Below are positions 22,263 to 32,100 of a DNA stretch of 64,000 nt, in pieces. The DNA is taken from positions 62,001-126,000 of the forward strand of contig CAYRDC010000001.1 in assembly GCA_964422925.1 (NCBI GenBank), written 5' to 3'. The number at the start of each line of letters is the position of its first letter. Positions within the stretch are counted from its first letter, which is position 1. Source of the stretch: CAYRDC01 sp964422925 (GTDB taxonomy: Bacteria > Bacteroidota > Bacteroidia > Chitinophagales > S012-47). The notes under the pieces are model-generated. The model worked only from the letters and a program-made list of their open reading frames with translations. It ran no database searches and was not told where the DNA came from. The position numbers and the translations under genes are program-made.

Positions 22263-25200
22263 ATGAAACACCTTATCCTGATGCTATTGTTTGCTGGCGG
22301 CATGTTTACCCGGATTCACGCCCAACAGGAATCCGTAACCCTCCAATGGGATTCACCGGCCAGGGAATACATTTCAGAGGATTATTCATTTACCTATTAT
22401 TCTTTTGAAGGAGCGGTATACGACCCGGAATACCGGGGTCTTCCGGTGTATACCAAATCATTTCCCGTTCCGACCGGTTATCACGCTCTAGCGTGGCTCA
22501 CCGATGCAACCTATGAATACCTGGAAGAAGCACTTGAAGGAGTGACGCTCCCGGAACCGGAGGATGAGATCAGCCTGCACGTGGCCACCGGGACCGCCCG
22601 CGGGCAATCTTTTGCCAATATCTGGTTCATCCCGTTGAGAAAAGACCCGTTGACCGGCCAGTGGCAAAAGCTTGTATCCTTTACCCTGCACTGGAAAACC
22701 GAACCGGGGTCTGAAACCGCTACCGGCAGAAGGTCTGTGCAATACGCTTCTCAGTCGGTGCTGGCCAGCGGGCAATGGTATATGTTCACCACCGAGCGGA
22801 ACGGTGTCTACAAGCTGGACTATAATTTCCTCGTGAACCAGCTCAAAATGAATCTCACAGGCATAGACCCGAAGAATATTCGCATTTATGGCAACGGGGG
22901 TGCCATGCTACCGGAAAAAGCCGGGGACCCGCATCCGGATGACCTTGTGGAAAATGCCATTGAAGTGGTGGGCGGATCAGATGGCAGCTTTGACCCGGGA
23001 GACTATATCCTGATGTATGGCCAGGGGCCGGACAATGAATCACTGGCCCTGCAGAATGTTAACAACAGCCAACGAATGCTGTACCAACATGCTAATAACC
23101 TTTATGACACCGCAGCCCATTGGTTTATTACTACTGACCTGGGCCCGGGGAAAAGAATAAGTATTGTGCCGTCATTGGGTATTGCGAATTACACGAGCGG
23201 CCAGGCAGATTTCCATGTGTGGCTGGAAGAAGACCTGCACAACCTCGCTGAATCCGGCCGGGAGTGGTACGGGCAGATGTACGATAATTTCTATCCCGGG
23301 CAAACCTTATCATTTACGGTTCCAGACCTGCTTACCGATTCGGTATGCTACTTAAAAGCCGTAATGGCCGGCCGCAGCCTGGCAGGAAATACCCAGTTCC
23401 GGATTTTGTATAACAGCCAAACGCTTGTCACCCGCTCCATAACCTCCGTAGGCACCAATTATTACGACCCATATGCCCGGGAAGCCTCCGGCTGGGGGCA
23501 ATTTTATGCCACGGGCAATAACCTGAACATCCAGGTTCAGTTTATTACCAGCCCTTCCGACCCGCAATCCCAGGGCTGGCTGAATTACATTGACATCACC
23601 GGCCGGAGGACAAACCGGTTTTCCAATGGCCAGATAATTTTCCGCGACCGGCACACGGTGGCCCCGGGAAGGGTTACCAAATTTTCGGTGCAAACCAATA
23701 AGGGCAATGCAGTTGTCTGGGATATTACCGATCCGCTGCACCCGGCCCGGCAGGAGGTTCAGTTTACCGGTTCGGCCCTGGAGTTCACCCGGCCCACGGA
23801 CAGCCTGCTCACATTCATCGTTTTTGACGGAAGCCAATATTACACTCCACAAGCGATTGGCCCGGTACCGAACCAGGATATTCATGGCACCATCGGCCAA
23901 CCCGATATGGTTATAGTCACCCACCCTGAATTCCTGGCCCAGGCCAATGAACTCGCGCAGTATCATATCCAGCGTGACGGGTTGTCGGTGAAAGTGGTGA
24001 CCACTCAGCAGGTGTTTAATGAATTTTCCAGTGGCAACCAGGATGTCACAGCGATCCGGAATCTGATGAAGATGCTGTATGATCGGGCCGGAGGCAATCC
24101 AAACGATATGCCCAGGTTTTTGCTTCTTTTTGGAGACGGAAGCTATGATTACAAGGACATCCAGATTAGCAAAAACACCAATACGAATTTTGTACCCACG
24201 TATCAGAGCTATGAATCGCTGAACCGGGCTTCTACCTTTACCTCGGACGATTATTTCGGCATGCTGGACGATAATGAAGGACAGAACCTGGTTAACGGAA
24301 ACCAGTTGCTGGACATAGCCATAGGCCGGCTTCCGGTTGAAACCGCAGATGAAGCAGTGGCTGTAGTGAATAAAATAAAACATTATACCAGCCCGGCATC
24401 ACTGGGCGACTGGCGGAACCATGTGACATTTGTAGCGGATGATGAAGACGGCAACACACATATTGGCGATGCCAACAAAATAGCCACGCAACTTGAAAAA
24501 GCCCAACCGGTGTTGAACATTGACAAAATATACCTGGATGCTTACCAGCAGGTTTCTACCCCGGGCGGTGGGCGCTATCCTGATGTGAACGAAGCCATCA
24601 ACGCGCGGATTTTCTCTGGAACCCTGATTATGAACTACACGGGGCATGGCGGGGAAGACGGATGGGCGCTTGAACGTATCCTGCGGAATCCCATGGTCAA
24701 AAAATGGAAAAACCTGAACAACCTGCCTTTGTTCGTAACGGCCACCTGTTCTTTCAGCCGATATGACAATCCGGATAAAAAAACTACCGGTGAAATTATC
24801 CTGGTTAAAGCGGACGGAGGGGCCATCGCGCTGGTCACTACCGTCAGACTGGTGTATTCCTTCGGTAATTATACTCTGAATAAAACATTTTTCTCTCATA
24901 TTTTTGAAAAAACCAATGGGACTTATACTACTTTGGGAGAAGCGCTTATGCATACAAAAAATGATAAAGATATTACAAGAGGTGCCAACAACCGGAAATT
25001 CACCTTGCTGGGTGATCCGGCCATGACCCTGGCTTATCCGCAATACACGGTGTTCACCACCGAAGTAGATAACCAACCATTCGTGCAAAACGGGGATACC
25101 CTGAAGGCTTTGCAAAAGGTTACCATTTCAGCCGAGGTGAGAGACGAGACCGGCACCAGCCTGCTTACAAAATTCAACGGCATTGCTTTCCCGACTATTT

Positions 25201-26120
25201 ACGACAAGGAAAGGTCGGTTACCACCCTCCAAAATGATCCTACTTCCAACAAGTATACCTTCAAGGTTCGCGACCGGATTATTTACAAGGGAAAAGCAAC
25301 GGTATCGAACGGGAAATTCAATTACACTTTCGTAGTGCCCAAAGATATTTCCTACAATTTCGGCAGCGGCAAGATCAGCTATTACGTGGAAGACGGGTTT
25401 ACGGACGGAAACGGGTATGATTCTATTATGATAGGCGGCACCACACCGGGCGCCCCGGACGACAATGTCGGGCCCACAGCCAATTTGTTCATGAACGACA
25501 CTTCCTTTGTCTTTGGAGGCATAACAGACAAAGACCCGGTATTGCTGGTTAAACTGGAGGATGAGAACGGGATTAATACTACGGGCAATATAGGCCATGA
25601 TATTACAGCGGTAATGGACGAAGATGAGCAAAACAAGATTATTCTGAATGATTTTTATGAAGCCGAACTGGATGATTATACCAGGGGTACGGTAAAATAC
25701 CCGTTGAATGATTTGCCGGAAGGCCAGCACCAGATCCGCGTTAAGGCCTGGGACGTTTACAACAACAGTGGCGAGGGTTACACGGAGTTTATCGTGACGG
25801 ACCAGGCGGAGCTTGCCTTGAGCCATGTATTGAATTATCCGAATCCATTTGTTTCGTACACGGAATTCTGGTTTGAGCATAACCGCCCGGACCAGCCTTT
25901 GCATATAACCATTGAAATTTTCACGGTTAGCGGGAAAAAAGTAAAAACTATCAGCCGGGATATTGTGCCGGAAGGATACCGGGTATCCGGAATAACCTGG
26001 GACGGGCTGGATGATTTTGGCAACCCGATCGGAAAAGGAGCGTATATTTACAAAGTAAACGTGCGCACCGATGACGGTGCACATGCCGAACAATGGCAAA
26101 AATTGGTTTTACTTCGCTAA
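22263..26120 (+). CDS. porU: Type IX secretion system sortase PorU
   Basis: 1285 residues, signal peptide to about 21. The C25 (gingipain-type) cysteine peptidase domain occupies the middle, with catalytic His795 (NYTGHGGEDGW) and Cys829 (VTATCSFSRYDNP), both intact. Residues around 560-720 (PDMVIVTHPEFLAQANELAQY, RFLLLFGDGSYDYKD) match the caspase-like fold. The end (LNYPNPFVSYTEFWFEHNRP onward) is an Ig-like/FlgD-like domain. PorU cleaves the C-terminal sorting tail from cargo at the cell surface and transfers the cargo to anionic LPS; PorV, encoded next, is its carrier. PorU lengths near 1100-1300 are usual. Confidence 0.95.
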   Translation: MKHLILMLLFAGGMFTRIHAQQESVTLQWDSPAREYISEDYSFTYYSFEGAVYDPEYRGLPVYTKSFPVPTGYHALAWLTDATYEYLEEALEGVTLPEPEDEISLHVATGTARGQSFANIWFIPLRKDPLTGQWQKLVSFTLHWKTEPGSETATGRRSVQYASQSVLASGQWYMFTTERNGVYKLDYNFLVNQLKMNLTGIDPKNIRIYGNGGAMLPEKAGDPHPDDLVENAIEVVGGSDGSFDPGDYILMYGQGPDNESLALQNVNNSQRMLYQHANNLYDTAAHWFITTDLGPGKRISIVPSLGIANYTSGQADFHVWLEEDLHNLAESGREWYGQMYDNFYPGQTLSFTVPDLLTDSVCYLKAVMAGRSLAGNTQFRILYNSQTLVTRSITSVGTNYYDPYAREASGWGQFYATGNNLNIQVQFITSPSDPQSQGWLNYIDITGRRTNRFSNGQIIFRDRHTVAPGRVTKFSVQTNKGNAVVWDITDPLHPARQEVQFTGSALEFTRPTDSLLTFIVFDGSQYYTPQAIGPVPNQDIHGTIGQPDMVIVTHPEFLAQANELAQYHIQRDGLSVKVVTTQQVFNEFSSGNQDVTAIRNLMKMLYDRAGGNPNDMPRFLLLFGDGSYDYKDIQISKNTNTNFVPTYQSYESLNRASTFTSDDYFGMLDDNEGQNLVNGNQLLDIAIGRLPVETADEAVAVVNKIKHYTSPASLGDWRNHVTFVADDEDGNTHIGDANKIATQLEKAQPVLNIDKIYLDAYQQVSTPGGGRYPDVNEAINARIFSGTLIMNYTGHGGEDGWALERILRNPMVKKWKNLNNLPLFVTATCSFSRYDNPDKKTTGEIILVKADGGAIALVTTVRLVYSFGNYTLNKTFFSHIFEKTNGTYTTLGEALMHTKNDKDITRGANNRKFTLLGDPAMTLAYPQYTVFTTEVDNQPFVQNGDTLKALQKVTISAEVRDETGTSLLTKFNGIAFPTIYDKERSVTTLQNDPTSNKYTFKVRDRIIYKGKATVSNGKFNYTFVVPKDISYNFGSGKISYYVEDGFTDGNGYDSIMIGGTTPGAPDDNVGPTANLFMNDTSFVFGGITDKDPVLLVKLEDENGINTTGNIGHDITAVMDEDEQNKIILNDFYEAELDDYTRGTVKYPLNDLPEGQHQIRVKAWDVYNNSGEGYTEFIVTDQAELALSHVLNYPNPFVSYTEFWFEHNRPDQPLHITIEIFTVSGKKVKTISRDIVPEGYRVSGITWDGLDDFGNPIGKGAYIYKVNVRTDDGAHAEQWQKLVLLR

Positions 26121-26336
26121 GGATTTGTTAAATTCGTAAAGGAAATTGTACATTTACCTGTCATTTAAAGCAGTATTGCCTATCGGAAAGATTCTACCTT
26201 AAAGAGGCGGATTTACATTCAATCCAATTGTTAGGTTTTCTGGTTTCGTCTGTTTTGTGAAGATTTATCTAACTTTTTACAACGATTTCCGTTGAAAAGT
26301 ACACGAACGAAACCATCAACTGAAAAACTGCTACTG

Positions 26337-27503
26337 ATGAAACACATCCTGAAATTTGCAGGTTTCCTCCTGCTGAGTGTCTTTGTTATGATGAATGCAC
26401 AGGCACAGCCTTCCAATAAAACAACCGGTGGGCAAATTATCAATACGGTAACTACCGCTGTGCCTTTTTTGCGCATTGCACCAGACGCCCGTTCCGGGGC
26501 GATGGGTGAAATGAGCATGGGGGCCACCCCGGATGCCAACGGCTGGTTCTTTAACCCGGCTAAAATGGCTTTCGTGGACAATAATCTGGGCTTTTCAGTT
26601 ACCTATACCCCCTGGCTGAAACAACTTGTCAATGATATTTACCTGGCCGATTTAAGCGGGTTTTATAAAATTGATGATATCCAGACAGTAGGCGGCTCCC
26701 TGCGCTATTTCTCGCTGGGCAATATTCAGTTTACCAATGCCCAGGGGCAGTTTATTCAGGATTTTCGTCCCAATGAATTTGCCATTGATGGCGGATACGC
26801 ACGTAAGCTTAGCGACTATTTCTCGAGTGGTATTATGCTCCGGTTTATTTACAGCAACCTGGCCACAGGGCAACAGGTAAATGGGGTGGATATCAAACCG
26901 GGAACTTCGGTAGCAGCCGATATCGGGTTTCACTATCAGAACAATGATTTGAAAGTTTCGGGAAAGGATGCCGAACTGGGAGCCGGTATTAATTTTTCCA
27001 ACATAGGCGCTAAAATTACTTATACCGCTGATGCCGCCAATAAGGATTTCCTTCCGGCTAATATGGCACTCGGTGCCGCATTGAATGTGCATATTGACGA
27101 CTACAATCAAATTATGGTTGGGTTGGACATTAACAAATTGCTGGTGCCCACGCCTGATTCCACGGGAACCTTCAAGGACAAATCAGTGCCTTCGGCCATT
27201 TTCGGCTCGTTCACTGATGCCCCCGGTGGTTTCACCGAAGAGTTGCATGAATTCATTTACAGCCTCGGCCTGGAATATTGGTATGACGAACAGTTTGCCA
27301 TCCGTGCCGGGTATTTCTATGAACACCCGACCAAAGGCAACCGGAATTTTGTAACCGTTGGCCTGGGCTTGAAATACAATGTTTTCGGGTTAAACTTCTC
27401 TTACCTGATACCGACATCCAATCAGCGTAACCCGTTGGATAACACGCTCCGGTTCTCGCTGCTGTTCGATTTTGATGCCCTGACAAACGGCAATGGGCAA
27501 TAG
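26337..27503 (+). CDS. porV: Type IX secretion outer-membrane shuttle PorV
   Basis: 388 residues from the ATG at 26337, which gives a good signal peptide (MKHILKFAGFLLLSVFV, cut after AQAQ); an in-frame TTG 45 bases upstream is less likely. The FadL-like barrel starts with VPFLRIAPDARSGAMGEMSMGATPDANGWFFNPAKMAF, the PorV hallmark. PorV (LptO) binds sorting tails and delivers cargo from the translocon to PorU. It follows porU by 216 bases, and ispF follows after two bases. Confidence 0.95.
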   Translation: MKHILKFAGFLLLSVFVMMNAQAQPSNKTTGGQIINTVTTAVPFLRIAPDARSGAMGEMSMGATPDANGWFFNPAKMAFVDNNLGFSVTYTPWLKQLVNDIYLADLSGFYKIDDIQTVGGSLRYFSLGNIQFTNAQGQFIQDFRPNEFAIDGGYARKLSDYFSSGIMLRFIYSNLATGQQVNGVDIKPGTSVAADIGFHYQNNDLKVSGKDAELGAGINFSNIGAKITYTADAANKDFLPANMALGAALNVHIDDYNQIMVGLDINKLLVPTPDSTGTFKDKSVPSAIFGSFTDAPGGFTEELHEFIYSLGLEYWYDEQFAIRAGYFYEHPTKGNRNFVTVGLGLKYNVFGLNFSYLIPTSNQRNPLDNTLRFSLLFDFDALTNGNGQ

Positions 27504-27505
27504 CC

Positions 27506-27985
27506 ATGGACCTTCGCACTGGCATCGGTTATGATGTTCATCAACTGGAAGAAGGTTTGCCCCTGGTAATTGGCGGAGTACGGGTTCCTTTTGACAAAGG
27601 CGTTAAAGGCCATTCCGATGCCGATGTTTTGGTGCACGCCATTATGGATGCCTTGTTGGGTGCAGCAGCCATGGGAGACATCGGGAAGCACTTCCCGGAT
27701 ACCGACCCGGATTTCAAAGGCTCTGACAGCCTGGTGCTGTTGCGACATATCGTACGTATGCTGGAAAAAAACGGATGGAAAATTCTGAACACAGACAGTA
27801 CCGTTTGCCTGGAACGGCCAAAATTGAGGCCCTATATTGAGCAAATGCGCAGCAAGCTCGCCAGTGTTTTGCAAATTGCTGTTGACCGCATCTCGATCAA
27901 AGCCACCACTACGGAAAAAATGGGATTCATTGGGCACGGAAAGGGAATCAGCGCCCTAGCCACGGCCCTGATCTCCCGCGATTAA
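27506..27985 (+). CDS. ispF: 2-C-methyl-D-erythritol 2,4-cyclodiphosphate synthase
   Basis: 159 residues, the usual length. GIGYDVHQLEEG gives the zinc ligands Asp10 and His12. GHSDADVLVHAIMDALLGAAAMGDIGKHFPDTDP and the C-terminal TTEKMGFIGHGKGISALA complete the family pattern. It makes the cyclic diphosphate of the MEP isoprenoid pathway in the cytosol. It lies two bases after porV, so the two are probably co-transcribed. Its last four bases overlap the end of the convergent hydrolase gene. Confidence 0.97.
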   Translation: MDLRTGIGYDVHQLEEGLPLVIGGVRVPFDKGVKGHSDADVLVHAIMDALLGAAAMGDIGKHFPDTDPDFKGSDSLVLLRHIVRMLEKNGWKILNTDSTVCLERPKLRPYIEQMRSKLASVLQIAVDRISIKATTTEKMGFIGHGKGISALATALISRD

Positions 27986-28620
27986 TTCAGAAAAGGATTG
28001 TTGGTTCGCTCAAAACCAATTTTGGTGGACGGGCCATGCCCACTATAAACCACCGTTTCGTCCCCCAGCGGCAAAAGTTTGGTTTTGATAGAATCGATCA
28101 ATTGCTGATAATTTCCGCCCGGCAAATCTGTCCGGCCAATACTCATCATAAACAGGGCATCTCCTACTATAACCCATTGATCTTCCTTTGAATACAGGCT
28201 AATGCTTCCCGGGGAATGTCCTGGCGTATGCAAAATCTCCAGCCGGGAATTGCCAAATTGAATGGTATCTGCATGGTCAGGTATAATCCTGGGTTTGGGG
28301 GAGGACTCCACTTCCATACCAAACATCTGACCCATTTCCACGGCCCGCTGCAGCAGGATTAGGTCTCCACGGTGTATTTCCGGTTGCAGGTTCCAGGTTT
28401 CCGCTACAAAAGCATTTCCAAAAATATGGTCCGTATGCCCGTGTGTGTTGATCAGGCGAACCGGTTTCAGGTTCTTTTCCGCGATAAACTGCTTAAGTTC
28501 CTTCTGTTCTTTGCCGGTGTAACAACCCGGATCAATAATGAGGCAATCCCCTGATTCATCATATACCAAATAGGTGTTTTCTTCAAATGGATTGAACACA
28601 AAACTTGCAATAGCTGCCAT
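27982..28620 (-). CDS. MBL-fold metallo-hydrolase (glyoxalase II-like)
   Basis: 212 residues. The zinc motif is THGHTDHIFGN (HxHxDH), followed by HTPGHSPGSISLY, VVGDALFMMSIGRTDLPGG and VYSGHGPSTKIGFERTNNP, as in the YcbL/GloB-like hydrolases. A small cytosolic thioester or persulfide-type hydrolase is likely. The substrate cannot be fixed from sequence, since true GloB carries an extra C-terminal substrate domain that is missing here. Confidence 0.9.
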   Translation of the reverse strand: MAAIASFVFNPFEENTYLVYDESGDCLIIDPGCYTGKEQKELKQFIAEKNLKPVRLINTHGHTDHIFGNAFVAETWNLQPEIHRGDLILLQRAVEMGQMFGMEVESSPKPRIIPDHADTIQFGNSRLEILHTPGHSPGSISLYSKEDQWVIVGDALFMMSIGRTDLPGGNYQQLIDSIKTKLLPLGDETVVYSGHGPSTKIGFERTNNPFLN

Positions 28621-28722
28621 ACGTATTGCGTTTAAGGCATGATTTCCGTACTTTAGGTGAACTTTGGCTTAAATCTAATCATTTAATTAGTACAGCTTAT
28701 TGAATTTCTTAAACCACTACCA

Positions 28723-31700
28723 TTGCAATTCCGTTTCCTGATCCGCTGGCTTTTTACGGGCGTGTTGTGCCTGGTTTCTCTCGCATTGCCGGGACAGGGA
28801 ACGAATATTGAATTCGGCCAAAACCGGGTACAGTACAAGGACTTTACCTGGTCATTCTATCAATCGGATAACTTCATCACTTACTTTTACCTGGGCGGCC
28901 AGGATATTGGCAAATTCACGGCACAATACGCGGAAGAGACCATCCGGAAGATTGAAAAAATGCTGGATTACCGGCTCAACAACCGCATAGAAATTTTGGT
29001 TTTTAATGATGTTTCGGATCTCCGCCAAAGCAATATCGGAACGGGGGTGGAACTGAGAAACACCGGTGGCCTGACCAAAATAATCGGCAACAAGATTTTT
29101 GTTTACTTCAACGGAAGCCATACAGACCTGATGGACCAAATCAAGCGGGGGGTCGCGGAGGTTTTTCTGAACAATATGATGTTTGGCGGCAACCTACAGG
29201 AAATCCTGCAAAATGCCGTTTTACTGAATCTGCCCGAATGGTTCCAGGAAGGCCTGATTTCCTATATCAGCGAACCGTGGAGCACAGAAATGGATAATCA
29301 GCTAAGGGACGGGATCCTGTCAGGCAAATACAAAAAATTCAGCCGGCTGACAGGGGATGACGCCCGTTTTGCCGGCCACGCGTTCTGGTATTTCGTTGCG
29401 GAAAATTACGGCAGTGAAGCCATACCCAACCTGCTTTACCTAACGCGCATTAACCGGAATCTTGAAAACGGGCTGCTTTTTGTACTGGGCATGACTTACC
29501 GCGAAACCATCGAAGCCTGGTACGGGTATTTCTTCAACCGGTACATTTCTGAAAAAACACTGGGAACACGACCGGATGATTCGCTGCGCATAGATAAAAA
29601 AACCCGCAAAAACCGGCATTTCACTCAAGCGCGCCTGAGTCCGGACGGCAAATACCTGGCTTATGCCGAACATTATCTCGGAGCCTGGAAAATTATGGTC
29701 CGCGACCTGGCCACCGGAGAAAACACACGGATCCTGAAAGGCGGGTTCAAAACCAAATCGTTCGTCACGGATCGTGATTATCCGCTGCTGGCCTGGGATC
29801 CTTCCGGACGCAAACTGGTTGTAATATATGAAAAACGAGACATCATCGAGATGATGATCTGGGATCAACCCACCGGGAAATCCGAAACCAAAGACGTTAC
29901 CAAGTTCCAGAAAATACAAAGCATCGCCTTTACGAATGATCCGAGGACCCTCGTGCTTTCAGGCATCAACCGCGGCCAGTCAGATATATACACTTTTAAC
30001 ATCCTGAGTAAAACTGCCCGGCAACTCACCAACGATTTCTGGGATGACATTAACCCGCACTACGTGAACCTTGGCAATCAAAAAGGAATTGTATTTGCCT
30101 CCAACCGGCAAAGCGATACGCTACAGAAAATGCGCATGGACACCACGCTGCCCACCGGGCATTATGACCTGTGGCTTCTTCCAGCCAAGCCCCGAGTGGC
30201 CAATACGTTGATTAATCTCACCAATACCCCTTTTATTGATGAAACGCGGGCTTTGCAGATTGACAGTCTTCGCTTTGCCTTTATCAGCGACCTGAATGGC
30301 ATCCGCGACCTGTATGCCGGGTACCTTGACAGTACATTGGATCATTACAACCCGACTATTTATTACAAAGACTCCACCGTGGTTTACCGCGGCCCGTCAA
30401 TGGATTCTCTGCTGATCGTACATGCCGGCCTGATCGATTCCTTCCGGAACGTTCCGGTTTACCGCGATACGGCCATTACCTACCCCGTGGAGGCCTTTGC
30501 CATAAACCTGGAATCCTTTGACCTGGCGCCCAAAAGCCGGCAAATGCTGCAAACATTCCTGGTGTACGGCAAACAACAGTTCTACCTGGTCCCGACACCG
30601 GACAGCAGTCCGGAACACTCCCTCGGGGAACTTCCCAAAACCCAGTACCGGATAGATACGGAAAAAAAATGGTCTGAAATTCAACGTAAGGAAGAAAAGA
30701 AAAAAGAAGAAACAGAAAACCTGGACCCGGGATATTTCTTTCAAAGCGAATTTATGGACACCTATGAAACCGGTGACCTGCTGCGCCCGGTGGAGGAAAA
30801 CAACACGTTCCGGCCCACTGCGGTTTTGCCATACCGTGTAAAGTTCAGCACCGATTATGTGCTGAGCCAGCTGGACAACACTATCCTCATCAATCAATAC
30901 GATAATTTCATCGGCAACGGACCGGTATACCAGAACCAGGACATTAGCGGCCTGATTACGGTCAGCATCAGCGACCTGATGGAAGATTACCGCCTGACAG
31001 GCGGATTCCGCTTCCCGACATCACTTTCCGGCAGTGAATATTTTGTACAATTTGAATCGCTGCGCAAAAGGTTTGACAAAAAACTAGTCTATTACCGGAG
31101 AAGCAATGTGAATTTTTATGACTTCAGCCCTTATTGGTATGGCCAGGTAGCGGCTCAGCAGAAGCTTAATTATTATGAAGCCACTTTGAAATATCCGTTG
31201 GATATCCTTCGCAGCATCCGGGGCAAATTTGCCCTGCGCAATTACCAACTGGTTTTCCTGGCCACCGACACCTTCAGCCTGGAGTTGCCTGATTATACGG
31301 AAAACTGGTTATCTGCCAGGTTTGAATACGTGTTCGACAATACCTATCCCGTTGACCTCAACATTTTGAACGGTATGCGTTACAACCTGTATTTTGAAAT
31401 TCAGAAACAGGTTGATGGCGCCATTTACCCAAAACCCCGGCTGGATGTTTCCCTGGGAACGCTCGCCATCGCGGGCTTCGACTGGCGGTACTACCAGCCG
31501 GTAGACCGGAATATTGTCTGGGCCAACCGCATAGCCGCGGCCACATCATTCGGTAGCAAAAAAATGATCTATTACCTGGGCGGGGTAGACAACTGGCTGA
31601 TTCCCAGGTTTAACAATGACATAGAAGTCAACCTGAATAATAATTACGCCTTCCAGACCCTGGCCACCAACCTCCGGGGATTTTCACAAAATATCCGGAA

Positions 31701-32064
31701 TGGAAACAGCTTTGCCGTCATCAACAGCGAACTCCGGTTCCCGATATTCAGCTACCTGATTAACCGGCCGATACGGAATGAATTTATTCGTAATTTCCAG
31801 TTGATCGGGTTCGGAGATATCGGCACGGCATGGGAAGGCCCCTCCCCGTTTGATGAAAACAATCCCTTTAACACGGAAATCGTAGAAAACGGCCCGGTGA
31901 AAATCCAGGTCAAGTATTACAAGAACCCCATCGTTGGCGGTTACGGGATTGGGGCCCGCAGTACGGTTTTCGGCTATTTCGTGCGGGTTGATTACGCATG
32001 GGGCGTGGAAAGCGGCAATATCCAGAAACCGAGATGGTACGTTGCCCTCGGCCTGGATTTTTAA
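28723..32064 (+). CDS. TolB-like surface protein: degenerate peptidase-MA, propeller and barrel
   Basis: 1113 residues, TTG start (no ATG is available) with signal peptide ending LPGQG. Three parts can be seen. Residues 30-285 resemble the peptidase MA fold (LPEWFQEGLISY at 170-181), but the HExxH position reads R142-G-V-A-E146, so zinc is not bound. Residues about 300-560 are WD40-like/PD40 beta-propeller blades (ARLSPDGKYLAYAEH, LLAWDPSGRKLVVIYE, GIVFASNRQSDTLQ). A Lys/Glu-rich linker (645-665) leads to a C-terminal half rich in alternating aromatic strands like an outer-membrane barrel, ending in Phe. Such proteins are usually labelled TolB-like; the actual role is unknown. Confidence 0.82.
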   Translation: MQFRFLIRWLFTGVLCLVSLALPGQGTNIEFGQNRVQYKDFTWSFYQSDNFITYFYLGGQDIGKFTAQYAEETIRKIEKMLDYRLNNRIEILVFNDVSDLRQSNIGTGVELRNTGGLTKIIGNKIFVYFNGSHTDLMDQIKRGVAEVFLNNMMFGGNLQEILQNAVLLNLPEWFQEGLISYISEPWSTEMDNQLRDGILSGKYKKFSRLTGDDARFAGHAFWYFVAENYGSEAIPNLLYLTRINRNLENGLLFVLGMTYRETIEAWYGYFFNRYISEKTLGTRPDDSLRIDKKTRKNRHFTQARLSPDGKYLAYAEHYLGAWKIMVRDLATGENTRILKGGFKTKSFVTDRDYPLLAWDPSGRKLVVIYEKRDIIEMMIWDQPTGKSETKDVTKFQKIQSIAFTNDPRTLVLSGINRGQSDIYTFNILSKTARQLTNDFWDDINPHYVNLGNQKGIVFASNRQSDTLQKMRMDTTLPTGHYDLWLLPAKPRVANTLINLTNTPFIDETRALQIDSLRFAFISDLNGIRDLYAGYLDSTLDHYNPTIYYKDSTVVYRGPSMDSLLIVHAGLIDSFRNVPVYRDTAITYPVEAFAINLESFDLAPKSRQMLQTFLVYGKQQFYLVPTPDSSPEHSLGELPKTQYRIDTEKKWSEIQRKEEKKKEETENLDPGYFFQSEFMDTYETGDLLRPVEENNTFRPTAVLPYRVKFSTDYVLSQLDNTILINQYDNFIGNGPVYQNQDISGLITVSISDLMEDYRLTGGFRFPTSLSGSEYFVQFESLRKRFDKKLVYYRRSNVNFYDFSPYWYGQVAAQQKLNYYEATLKYPLDILRSIRGKFALRNYQLVFLATDTFSLELPDYTENWLSARFEYVFDNTYPVDLNILNGMRYNLYFEIQKQVDGAIYPKPRLDVSLGTLAIAGFDWRYYQPVDRNIVWANRIAAATSFGSKKMIYYLGGVDNWLIPRFNNDIEVNLNNNYAFQTLATNLRGFSQNIRNGNSFAVINSELRFPIFSYLINRPIRNEFIRNFQLIGFGDIGTAWEGPSPFDENNPFNTEIVENGPVKIQVKYYKNPIVGGYGIGARSTVFGYFVRVDYAWGVESGNIQKPRWYVALGLDF

Positions 32065-32088
32065 ACCGGTTTACTTCGCGGATTCCGC

Positions 32089-32096
32089 TATTTTTG
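32089..32096 (+). promoter_or_regulatory. -7 box next to the DMT transporter start
   Basis: TATTTTTG fits TAnnTTTG exactly but ends only four bases before the ATG at 32101. If used, the transcript would be leaderless or begin inside the gene. Confidence 0.3.
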
Positions 32097-32100
32097 CCTC

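Noticed and set aside
23352..24383. 343-codon open frame on the minus strand
   Set aside because: Antisense to porU, whose catalytic residues are intact; no domain and no start signal of its own.
26242..26314. GGTTTCGT/ACGAAACC inverted repeat before porV as a riboswitch or operator
   Set aside because: Eight-base arms are 57 bases apart with nothing structured in between; likely chance.
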